DNA of 21,070 bases from RGIG3513 sp045658985 (lineage in GTDB: Bacteria > Bacillota > Clostridia > Oscillospirales > Butyricicoccaceae): positions 1 to 21,070 of the forward strand of contig JAZOWC010000059.1 in assembly GCA_045658985.1 (NCBI GenBank), in the 5' to 3' direction. How positions within the stretch are numbered: the first letter of the stretch is position 1; every line of letters begins with the position of its first letter. Positions 1 to 6,895 of this stretch are shown here, piece after piece. The translations under genes were made by a program, and so were the position numbers. Under the pieces are notes generated by a model, which was not told the origin of the DNA, ran no database searches, and saw nothing but the letters and a program-made list of their open reading frames with translations.

Positions 1-1017
1 CAGGCCGTTCTTTGCAAACTCCTCAGGGAGGATAGCATCGGCCTCGCGCAGTGCGTGGAGACGATCACGGGTAATGGCACCGAGGCATCTTACGCCCAGA
101 CCGGGGCCGGGGAATGGCTGACGGTATACCATCTCGGCGGGCAGACCCAGCTCGACACCGCAGGCACGGACTTCGTCCTTGAACAGGAACTTGAGGGGCT
201 CAACCAGATTAAATGCCAGATCCTCGGGCAGACCGCCGACGTTGTGATGGCTCTTGACCACCTTTGCGGTCTTGGTTCCGCTCTCGACGATGTCGGGATA
301 GATGGTGCCCTGAGCGAGGAAGTCCATCTTGCCCAGCTTTTCGGCTTCTTCTTCAAATACACGGATGAACTCGGCGCCGATGATCTTGCGCTTCTGCTCG
401 GGATCGGCTACGTTCTCCAGCTTGCCGAGGAAACGGTCGGTAGCATCCACGTATACCAGATTTGCGTTGAGCTGGTTGCGGAATACCTCGATGACCTGCT
501 CGCTCTCGCCCTTGCGCATCAGACCGTGGTTGACGTGTACGCAGTGGAGCTGCTCGCCGATAGCCTTGATGAGCAGAGCGGCAACGACAGAGCTGTCAAC
601 GCCGCCGGAGAGAGCCAGCAGCACCTTCTTGTCGCCTACCTGACGGCGTACCAGCTCGATCTGGTCGGCAACAAAGTTCTTCATGTTCCAGTTGGCTTCG
701 CACTTGCACTGATCAAAAACAAAGGGTTTGAGCTGCTCGCCCAGCTTGTCGTCGCAGCAGGGGAGCTCGGTGAGCTCAAGTACGGGTATACCAAGGGTTT
801 TTATGTAGTCACCGGCAAAAATCTGCTTGCCGTCGACGATGTTGTTCTTGCCGTGGTTGAGGATAATACCCTTAACGTTGGGCAGAGCCGTGAGTTCGTC
901 TTTGGTGATGTCGTGGGGGTGGATCTCGCTGTATACGCCCAGTGCTCTGATAACACGGGCAAGGCGAGAATTGTCTTCGCTGCCAAGGTCGAGAATGAGA
1001 ATCATGTCCTGCTTCAT
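1..1017 (-). CDS. guaA: GMP synthase (partial, decayed glutaminase domain)
   Basis: GuaA converts XMP to GMP with ATP and ammonia, normally taken from glutamine by an N-terminal class I amidotransferase domain. The 339 residues in the window include the PP-loop SGGVDSS (137-143), the stretch KSHHNVGGLP and the start of the dimerization domain (FPGPGLGVR). The C-terminal end lies beyond the left edge. Residues 1-80 still align with the start of the GATase domain (MILILDLGS, GVYSEIHPH, KGIIL). However, the nucleophile elbow GICYG is replaced by ELTELPCC, and the rest of the domain, with its His and Glu, is missing. The ATPase therefore starts about 100 residues earlier than usual. The ATG at 1017 is preceded by AGAAAGG. 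The gene follows ricT by about 30 bp in the same direction. The family call is certain; use of free ammonia or of a separate glutaminase is inferred. Confidence 0.95.
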   Translation of the reverse strand, partial: MKQDMILILDLGSEDNSRLARVIRALGVYSEIHPHDITKDELTALPNVKGIILNHGKNNIVDGKQIFAGDYIKTLGIPVLELTELPCCDDKLGEQLKPFVFDQCKCEANWNMKNFVADQIELVRRQVGDKKVLLALSGGVDSSVVAALLIKAIGEQLHCVHVNHGLMRKGESEQVIEVFRNQLNANLVYVDATDRFLGKLENVADPEQKRKIIGAEFIRVFEEEAEKLGKMDFLAQGTIYPDIVESGTKTAKVVKSHHNVGGLPEDLAFNLVEPLKFLFKDEVRACGVELGLPAEMVYRQPFPGPGLGVRCLGAITRDRLHALREADAILPEEFAKNGL

Positions 1018-1048
1018 AAGTTGATTGACCTTTCTATAATAAGTTTTT

Positions 1049-1909
1049 TTAGTTTTCTTTGTTATCTTTGTCTTCGGTTTCGTTCTTGGGAGGTCTGTCG
1101 GGACCCTTGAGCACCTTGCACTGCGCAACGGGGAAGACTGCGGGGGTGTCGGGGGAGGAGTTGAGGCGCACCTTGCAGGTCTCCTTGATCAGTGCGTTCT
1201 CGATAACCACGCCCTTGCCCTGAGGGGTCTCAACAAGACTGCCCACCTGAGGTGCATGCTTGATAAGATCCTGATAGGCATCGTTCTCGTACTTGAGGCA
1301 GCACATCAGCCTGCCGCAGGTGCCTGAAATCTTGGTGGGGTTGAGGGACAGTCCCTGATCCTTTGCCATATTGATGGAAACAGGCTGGAAAGAATCGAGG
1401 AAAGTATTGCAGCACAGGGGACATCCGCAGACGCCCAGACCGCCGACCATCTTGGCCTCGTCTCGAACACCGATCTGCCTCAGCTCGATTCTCACGCGGA
1501 ACACGGATGCCAGATCTTTGACCAGATCTCTGAAATCCACTCGTCCGTCAGCACTGAAATAAAACAGCAGCTTGTTGTGATCAAATGTGTATTCGACGGC
1601 AACCAGCTTCATCTCCAGCTGGTGCTTTTTGATTTTTTCTTCGCAGATCTTAAAAGCGTCCTTCTCAAACTTCTCGTTCTCCTCCACGATCTTGAGATCG
1701 GCGGGGGTGGCGATACGCAGCATCTTCTTCAGCGGAGCGGTGATCTGCTCCTCGGCCATTTCGCGGTTGGGCATAACCACCTCGCCGCATTCTGTGCCGC
1801 GGGAGGTCTCAACTATTACCGGCTGACCGTTTTTGACAACAATTCCGGCAGGGTCAAAGTAGTATACCTTGCCGACTTTTTTGAATCTTACTCCTATGAC
1901 TTCGGGCAT
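1049..1909 (-). CDS. ricT: PSP1-domain protein RicT (YaaT)
   Basis: This is the 286-residue RicT/YaaT family protein. In Bacillus it forms the Ric complex with RicA and RicF, carries Fe-S clusters, and affects RNase Y-dependent mRNA processing, sporulation and competence. The PSP1 C-terminal domain covers roughly residues 60-150. The family cysteines are visible as C161, C163, C166 and C167 (VCGCPLCC), then C198, C203 and C204 (CGRLMCC). The acidic, lysine-rich tail is probably disordered. The ATG at 1909 was chosen because GGAGG stands 6 nt before it; an upstream in-frame extension has no such site. The start lies inside the end of holB (16-bp overlap), which suggests translational coupling. 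Gene order darA-holB-ricT matches Bacillus. Confidence 0.93.
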   Translation of the reverse strand: MPEVIGVRFKKVGKVYYFDPAGIVVKNGQPVIVETSRGTECGEVVMPNREMAEEQITAPLKKMLRIATPADLKIVEENEKFEKDAFKICEEKIKKHQLEMKLVAVEYTFDHNKLLFYFSADGRVDFRDLVKDLASVFRVRIELRQIGVRDEAKMVGGLGVCGCPLCCNTFLDSFQPVSINMAKDQGLSLNPTKISGTCGRLMCCLKYENDAYQDLIKHAPQVGSLVETPQGKGVVIENALIKETCKVRLNSSPDTPAVFPVAQCKVLKGPDRPPKNETEDKDNKEN

Positions 1910-2820
1910 ATATTTCCTCCGTAAAGATCGCCGCAAAATGCTGCCAGCGCTCCGCTTAGGGCAGAGACGGAGGGATTTTGCGTCATCGCATTCATTTGAT
2001 TTTGTATGTAGTCATACAGCTCTATTATCAACTGCGCATTCTTATCGTTACGCACAAGCTGAGACAGCTGTCTGCACAGCTCTATGCAAAACTGCATATA
2101 TTCGTCGCGGCTCAGATTGCCTGCAGCGACGGATGCCTTGTACACGGCGAGCTCACTGCCAAGTGACTGAGCAAACATCAGCGCGGCTTTCTCATAAGCC
2201 GGCTGGCCGTTCTGAATAATGTCACGGGCCTTCTCCAGGCTGCCTTGACACAGCCTTGCTGCATTTGCGCATTGAGTGGGAGTGCCTGCGTTTTCGGCAC
2301 TCAGCTGCGCGGTTATGGTGTTCTCATCCAAAGGTTCAATATTGTATACGGTACACCGCGATCTGACCGTCTGAAGCAGATCCATGGGATTTGCACAGGT
2401 CAGTATAAACACGGTGTTCAGCGGCTCCTCGAGCACCTTGAGCAGCGCATTCTGCGACTGCGGATTGAGCTTGTCCGCGTTGGCGATAACAAACACTTTG
2501 AATCCCGAGTCGCCCGAACGTATAAATGACCGTGAGCGCATCTCGCGCACCTGATCTATGTTGGGGGCTTTCTCCAAACCCTCGCCAAACAGCTCAAAAT
2601 CCGAGTTTGTGCCTGCTTTTAGCCTGCGGCAGGACGGGCAGACCCCACAGGGGCGGTCTTCGCCCGTGCACAGCAGAGCCGCCGCCAGATCGGTAGCGGC
2701 AGTGACCTTGCCGCATCCGTCGGGGCCGGACAGAATTATTGCCGAACCGACCTTGTCGGCAGGCATATGGGCAAAGAGGCTTTTCAGCCTGTCATTGCCC
2801 AGCAGAGAGGGAAAACGCAT
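1894..2820 (-). CDS. holB: DNA polymerase III subunit delta prime
   Basis: HolB is part of the clamp-loader complex that places the beta clamp on DNA. The 308-residue product has a P-loop-like GPDGCGK (32-38) followed by Val39 where ATP-hydrolysing relatives have Thr or Ser. This fits delta prime, which usually does not hydrolyse ATP. A four-cysteine zinc module is present (C51, C58, C61, C64), as in the DnaX family. The family block NALLKVLEEP is at 124-133 and the SRC motif at 154-156. The C-terminal half matches the collar region only loosely. The gene starts 2 bp after the darA stop and its end overlaps ricT, so the three are almost certainly one operon. Confidence 0.93.
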   Translation of the reverse strand: MRFPSLLGNDRLKSLFAHMPADKVGSAIILSGPDGCGKVTAATDLAAALLCTGEDRPCGVCPSCRRLKAGTNSDFELFGEGLEKAPNIDQVREMRSRSFIRSGDSGFKVFVIANADKLNPQSQNALLKVLEEPLNTVFILTCANPMDLLQTVRSRCTVYNIEPLDENTITAQLSAENAGTPTQCANAARLCQGSLEKARDIIQNGQPAYEKAALMFAQSLGSELAVYKASVAAGNLSRDEYMQFCIELCRQLSQLVRNDKNAQLIIELYDYIQNQMNAMTQNPSVSALSGALAAFCGDLYGGNICPKS

Positions 2821-2822
2821 GT

Positions 2823-3146
2823 TCAGACCTTTTCGAATCTGTCAACGTCAACTACAAATATGGTCGCGCCGCCCACTGTGACTTCAATAGGCACAGAAGG
2901 ATCAAAGCAGGCACCTGCCTCAAAAGACGAGGGGATGAGCTGCTTGCGGCTCTTGGAGAACTTGCTTACGATGTCAATGACTTCCTGCACCTTGCTCTCG
3001 TCGACACCGATCAGTACGGTAGCGTTGCCCGAGCGGAGGAATCCGCCGGTGGAGGACAGCTTGGTCACCGAGAAGTTATTCTTCATAAGATTCTGGATTA
3101 CAACGGGAGCATCGTCAGAGTTCATAATAGCGATGATCATTTTCAT
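2823..3146 (-). CDS. darA: Cyclic di-AMP receptor, PII-like
   Basis: This 107-residue protein belongs to the DarA/PstA (YaaQ) family, PII-like trimers that bind c-di-AMP at subunit interfaces in the cytosol. The sequence keeps the start MKMIIAI, the block STGGFLRSGN (32-41) and the C-terminal VGGATIFVVDVDRFE. Ligand-pocket residues known from Bacillus, Listeria and Staphylococcus are present: N24, T28, F36, L37, N41 and G47. Position 26, an Arg in those proteins, is Ser here. AGGAGG precedes the ATG at 3146. It is the first gene of the tight darA-holB-ricT group, 71 bp after alr. Output partners of DarA are unknown in general. Confidence 0.94.
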   Translation of the reverse strand: MKMIIAIMNSDDAPVVIQNLMKNNFSVTKLSSTGGFLRSGNATVLIGVDESKVQEVIDIVSKFSKSRKQLIPSSFEAGACFDPSVPIEVTVGGATIFVVDVDRFEKV

Positions 3147-3217
3147 GGGGTGTTCCTCCTCTAAAAATAGTCTTAAAGTATCGTTTTAGCTGCAAAGTTT
3201 GTTAGCTTTACAGTGAT

Positions 3218-4312
3218 TTACATATAATTGCGGGGAATGCTGGGGTGTACAAAGAACGGTGTGGTGGGCAAAATTGCGGTGGAGCCTGGGTTGCACTCGG
3301 TGTTTGTTACGTCCACGGCTATATGATTCATACCCACGTGACCCAGAACCTTGCATTTTTTGTCGTTTATGAGTACGTATGCTTTCTGGGGTTTGAGCAT
3401 AGCGAGACCTGCTCTGACGAATCTTCCTGCTTTGGCGCGGAAGGAGAATATATCATCCTTTTTGCCGACCATAAATCCGTCGTAGTAGCCTACGGGGATG
3501 TATGCGACTTTTACGGGACGCTTGGTGACGTATGCGTTGCTGTAGCCGACGGGGTGACCCTTGGGCAGCCATCTTACCTCCGATACCTCTGCCTCAAAGG
3601 ATGCCACGGGTACAAAACCTGCCGAGTGCAGAATGGGATTGTGGCCTGTCAGCGCGCTGCCCAGTCTGACTGCATCCAAAAGCTCGGTGTGACCCTTGAC
3701 AAAGGATACCGATGCGTCGATGTGCAGCATACCGGGATCAAAGCCGGCCTCACGGATCTTGGCAACAACCGTCTGGAATGCTTCAAGCTGTGCCATACAG
3801 CGTTTTTTGTTTCTTGGATCGGAATAATGGGAGTACATACCCGTAACATTTATATTCGGCATAAAACGGAATATAGACATAATTCGGTCTATCTCGCTGG
3901 GCTCGAATCCGTACCTGCCCAGACCGGTGTCGATCTTGATGTGGGCATCGCAGACGATACCTTCCTCTGCGGCGAGACTGTTGAGCAGTACAGCCGCATC
4001 ATAGGAGCCGATACCGGCGGTGGCGGTAGCCTTGATGATGTCTTTTATGTCGCTTTCGCAGGCGGTGGAGCGTATAATGAGGATTTCTTCATCCAAAAAA
4101 CCTGCGGCGCGCAGCTTGAGTGCATCCTTGGGCTCGGTTACAGCAAAACGGCGGATGCCGTTTGTTCTCAGCTCGGCGGCAAGCTTGTCCAGTCCGTAGC
4201 CGTAGGCATTGGACTTGAGTACGGCATAGATCTCGGTTTTGCCTGCTTTCTTGCGTGCGAGAGCAACGTTCTTTGCTATTTTGTCCCTGGAGATTACCAC
4301 ACGTTTTTTCAT
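3218..4312 (-). CDS. Alanine racemase-like PLP enzyme (divergent)
   Basis: This is a 364-residue fold-type III PLP enzyme of the alanine racemase family, which makes D-alanine for peptidoglycan. The PLP lysine is K33 in YAVLKSNAYGYG. IKIDTGLGRYG (126-135) carries the conserved Arg, DAVRLGSAL (213-221) the Arg next to the pyridine nitrogen, and Y257 in PVGYSN lies where the second catalytic base is expected. It is divergent in two ways. The usual Met-Asp near the substrate is M328-N329. The C-terminal region that normally holds the TisYEil block is shortened to a Pro-rich tail ending RNYM. The ATG at 4312 follows AAAGGGG by 8 nt; a TTG further upstream lacks a site. It lies between a FemX-like gene and darA. 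Racemization of alanine is likely but not proven; serine or another amino acid is possible. Confidence 0.82.
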   Translation of the reverse strand: MKKRVVISRDKIAKNVALARKKAGKTEIYAVLKSNAYGYGLDKLAAELRTNGIRRFAVTEPKDALKLRAAGFLDEEILIIRSTACESDIKDIIKATATAGIGSYDAAVLLNSLAAEEGIVCDAHIKIDTGLGRYGFEPSEIDRIMSIFRFMPNINVTGMYSHYSDPRNKKRCMAQLEAFQTVVAKIREAGFDPGMLHIDASVSFVKGHTELLDAVRLGSALTGHNPILHSAGFVPVASFEAEVSEVRWLPKGHPVGYSNAYVTKRPVKVAYIPVGYYDGFMVGKKDDIFSFRAKAGRFVRAGLAMLKPQKAYVLINDKKCKVLGHVGMNHIAVDVTNTECNPGSTAILPTTPFFVHPSIPRNYM

Positions 4313-4381
4313 AATTTTATCCCCTTTCAAAAGATGCTCTGCAGTCGCTCAGGCGCCTGCAAAAGGCGATCTTTATAATGT

Positions 4382-5452
4382 TCAGGTTTTCTTCAGTACC
4401 TTGTTTTTAAACAGAACCAGCTTGCGGCGTACGGTGCGCATGGTTCCCAATCCGGAAGTTACAAGGAAGTTGACGGGTTTGTTGTATATCTTGGTAAACT
4501 CGCCGCAGAACTCGCAAAAATCTCCGCCAAAGCCTTTTTTAAAGTTGTACAGACCGTACAGAGGATTATCGGGGGAGATATCTCCGCTGACTCCGCGGAA
4601 GTCATAGATCTCGCTCTTGGTCTCCAGCGCCCACTGGATCATGCGCCACTGGAGCAGATAGTTGGGCATAACGTTGCGGTGCTCGTTGGAGGATGCGCCG
4701 TAGAGATACCAGACCTTGTTGCCGTAGTGGATGGCGAGTGTGCCCGCAATGGGTTTGTCCTCCAAAAACGCCATATACAGACGGCAATCTTCGCCCAGCG
4801 CGTCCATCATGGTCTCAAAATAGCTCTGGGGGCGGGTAATAAACCCGTCACGGTTGCCGGTCTCAAGCATAATACGGGCAAAATCGGGCAGCATCTCCTT
4901 ACCGCACAGTCTGACTGTAACGCCTTTGCGCTCGCTCAGCCTCAGATTGTATCTGGTCTTGGAGTGGAATGCGCCAAGCAGCTCGTCTTCGGTCTTGTCT
5001 TTTACGTTAAGTCTGAAAACGTAATTGGGCTGTATTCCGTCAAAATCCTTGCTGCCGCTCTTGTGGTCAAAGCCGAGAGCTTTCATATTCTCAATAAAAC
5101 CCGTCTCACAGCTCAGTACGTCGGGATCAAGGGTAAATGCGTAGGCGTTGTGCTTTTTGGCCAGAGCGGCGGCGCCGCGTTCAAGCTCGGTCAGGGTAGC
5201 TTTGTCGTTTATATCGCAGACCGGACCGCGGGCGGAGTACATAAATGTGTAGGGGAGTGCGGGCAGCTTGCGGATAAGCACGCTGAAAGCTCCGCAGATA
5301 TTCCCCTCGCTATTGCGTACGGCAACGGCCTCCCATTTCCAGCTGCCCTTGACGGCGGCCCACTGATGGGACTGGAGAAAGTGACCCTTGGGATGGCTTG
5401 CAACAAAGGCCTCAAACTCCTGCAATGTATCTTTGGTGATTATTTCAAACAT
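4382..5452 (-). CDS. FemAB/FemX-family peptidoglycan aminoacyltransferase
   Basis: This 356-residue protein is of the FemABX family, GNAT-fold enzymes that use aminoacyl-tRNA to add amino acids to the lipid II stem peptide at the inner face of the membrane. Family signatures are GHFLQSHQWAAVKG near residue 23, KTRYNLRLSERKG mid-protein, YLYGASSNEHRN, and the C-terminal YDFRGVSGD followed by GLYNFKKGFGGDF. No coiled-coil arm of the FemA type is evident, which favours a FemX-like single transferase. The ATG at 5452 is preceded by CAGGAG at a long 13-nt spacing; an upstream in-frame extension would run into the promoter. It heads the minus-strand cluster and is followed by the racemase, both cell-wall precursor functions. 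Which amino acid is transferred cannot be read from the sequence. Confidence 0.88.
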   Translation of the reverse strand: MFEIITKDTLQEFEAFVASHPKGHFLQSHQWAAVKGSWKWEAVAVRNSEGNICGAFSVLIRKLPALPYTFMYSARGPVCDINDKATLTELERGAAALAKKHNAYAFTLDPDVLSCETGFIENMKALGFDHKSGSKDFDGIQPNYVFRLNVKDKTEDELLGAFHSKTRYNLRLSERKGVTVRLCGKEMLPDFARIMLETGNRDGFITRPQSYFETMMDALGEDCRLYMAFLEDKPIAGTLAIHYGNKVWYLYGASSNEHRNVMPNYLLQWRMIQWALETKSEIYDFRGVSGDISPDNPLYGLYNFKKGFGGDFCEFCGEFTKIYNKPVNFLVTSGLGTMRTVRRKLVLFKNKVLKKT

Positions 5453-5492
5453 TTCAATCGGTACGCTCCTGAGAAAATAATTATCCAAATAT

Positions 5493-5521
5493 ATTGTACA
5501 CCAAAAATATGATTTTGCCAA
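5493..5521 (-). promoter_or_regulatory. Sigma-A-type promoter of the femX-like operon
   Basis: Read on the minus strand, TTGGCA (5521-5516) and TACAAT (5498-5493) are separated by exactly 17 nt. The -10 box lies about 40 nt before the femX-like start and the -35 begins just past the gapA terminator. It could drive the whole run femX-alr-darA-holB-ricT-guaA, since I see no clear terminator in those gaps. Confidence 0.75.
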
Positions 5522-5531
5522 CACTTTTTAT

Positions 5532-5566
5532 AAAAAAAGCATACCCGTCAGAATCGGCGGGTATGC
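5532..5566 (-). terminator. Rho-independent terminator of gapA
   Basis: On the minus strand GCATACCCG pairs perfectly with CGGGTATGC (9 bp, 10-nt loop) and is followed at once by seven T. It begins 16 bp past the gapA stop and separates gapA from the femX-like operon promoter. Confidence 0.92.
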
Positions 5567-5582
5567 CTGTAAAAAACTATGT

Positions 5583-6584
5583 TTATCTTGTGGCGATGTA
5601 CACCAGCAGCTTGAGCAGCATGCAGCTGTAACCCCACTCGTTGTCGTACCATGCAACGATCTTGGCAAACTTGTCGGTCAGGGAGATACCTGCGGTTGCA
5701 TCAAAGATACTGCCGCGGCTGTCGCCGATGAAATCGCTGGATACGACTGCATCCTCGGTGTAGCCCAGAATGCCCTTGAGCTCGCCCTCGGAGGCCTCTT
5801 TCATAGCCTGGCAGATCTCCTCGTATGTAGCGGCCTTCTTGAGGTTAACGGTAAGATCAACAACCGATACGTCCAGAGTGGGCACTCTGAATGCCATGCC
5901 GGTCAGCTTGCCGTTGAGCTCGGGGATGACCTTGCCTACAGCTTTTGCGGCGCCGGTGGAGGAGGGGATGATGTTGCCTGCTGCAGCTCTGCCGCCGCGC
6001 CAATCCTTCTTGGAGGAGCCGTCAACGGTCTTCTGGGTGGAGGTGGTAGCGTGTACGGTGGTCATAAGACCGCTCTCAATGCCAAATTTGTCATTGAGGA
6101 CTTTGGCAACGGGTGCCAGACAGTTGGTGGTGCAGGATGCGTTGGAAACTATATCCATAGAGGGATCGTAGCTCTCGTGGTTAACGCCCATAACAAACAT
6201 GGGAGCATCCTTGGAGGGAGCCGAGATGATGACCTTCTTTGCGCCTGCTTCGATATGTGCCTTGGTTTTGTCAATGGTGGTGAACTGACCGGTGGATTCA
6301 ACAATGTACTCTGCGCCAAGCTCGCCCCAGGGGATGTCCTTGGGCTCGAGATGTGCAACTACCTTGATGGTCTTGCCGTTTACTATCAGGGAGTCCTCGG
6401 TGTGCTCTACAGTGCCGTTAAAAATGCCGTGGATGGTGTCATACTTGAGAAGATATGCCATATAGTCGGGTGTCATCCTGGGATGGTTGATCGCTACAAA
6501 ATTAATATCGTCGCGCTCGATGCCTGCTCTCAAAACAAGACGACTGATTCTTCCAAATCCGTTAATACCAATGTTGATCCCCAT
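5583..6584 (-). CDS. gapA: Glyceraldehyde-3-phosphate dehydrogenase (type I)
   Basis: GAPDH oxidises glyceraldehyde-3-phosphate to 1,3-bisphosphoglycerate in glycolysis. The 333-residue product has the Rossmann motif GINGFGRISR (5-14), catalytic C151 in SNASCTTNCLAP and H178 in TTVHATTSTQ. It also has the blocks DWRGGRAAAGNIIPSSTGAAK and WYDNEWGYS. Its length is normal. One oddity is in the nucleotide site: the usual AIND is AINH, so the Asp that contacts the adenosine ribose (residue 33 here) is His. GGAGG sits 7 nt before the ATG at 6584, which rules out the longer reading. It is a single-gene unit with its own promoter and terminator; no cggR-like regulator or pgk is adjacent. Confidence 0.96.
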   Translation of the reverse strand: MGINIGINGFGRISRLVLRAGIERDDINFVAINHPRMTPDYMAYLLKYDTIHGIFNGTVEHTEDSLIVNGKTIKVVAHLEPKDIPWGELGAEYIVESTGQFTTIDKTKAHIEAGAKKVIISAPSKDAPMFVMGVNHESYDPSMDIVSNASCTTNCLAPVAKVLNDKFGIESGLMTTVHATTSTQKTVDGSSKKDWRGGRAAAGNIIPSSTGAAKAVGKVIPELNGKLTGMAFRVPTLDVSVVDLTVNLKKAATYEEICQAMKEASEGELKGILGYTEDAVVSSDFIGDSRGSIFDATAGISLTDKFAKIVAWYDNEWGYSCMLLKLLVYIATR

Positions 6585-6660
6585 AGTAACTCCTCCGTAT
6601 TTAAATGTAATCTTATGCCTGCAATCCCTGTCAGCAGGCTTGTTTTGTTCATACATATTC

Positions 6661-6689
6661 AGTATAAACATTATCCATCAAAAAAGCAA
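6661..6689 (-). promoter_or_regulatory. Promoter of gapA
   Basis: On the minus strand TTGCTT (6689-6684) and TATACT (6666-6661) are 17 nt apart, giving a leader of about 70 nt before gapA. The leader contains a dyad, GCCTGC...GCAGGC with an 11-nt spacer (6617-6639), which could be an operator or leader hairpin. The rest of the 311-bp gap (6690-6827) is AT-rich with nothing I recognise. Confidence 0.65.
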
Positions 6690-6827
6690 GGAGAGAAGCA
6701 AAAAATATACGAATATTTGCCGAAAAGCTCAGCAAAATGTGTTTTCGCAAAACCTCTTACAGCGCAGCACCGGTCAATGGGATATTTTTGTGATGCCCAT
6801 AAAAGGAACATTTTGCGAGATAATATA

Positions 6828-6856
6828 TTGAAGAGTAATTTTGATTATGATATTAT
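6828..6856 (+). promoter_or_regulatory. Promoter of the orphan kinase-like gene
   Basis: TTGAAG (6828-6833) and TATTAT (6851-6856) are spaced 17 nt apart, with TG one base before the -10 (extended -10). It lies about 40 nt upstream of the ATG at 6896. An overlapping TATAAT at 6854-6859 would give a 20-nt spacer and is less likely. Confidence 0.6.
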
Positions 6857-6895
6857 AATAAAAAGAATGCAGAAAAATGTGGGAGAGAGTCGAAA

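Noticed and set aside
55..1110. 351-codon open frame on the plus strand
   Set aside because: It lies antisense to guaA, which has clear family motifs and a ribosome binding site; the plus frame has no recognisable domain.
3245..4378. 377-codon open frame on the plus strand
   Set aside because: It mirrors the alanine racemase-like gene; Cys- and Gly-rich nonsense composition and no ribosome binding site.
4313..4381. Terminator between the FemX-like gene and alr
   Set aside because: Only a 4-bp CGCC/GGCG stem and a split AAAGAT/ATCTTT pair are visible, with no proper T tract; read-through is more likely.
4679..5512. 277-codon open frame on the plus strand
   Set aside because: Antisense to the FemX-like gene, whose motifs are unmistakable.
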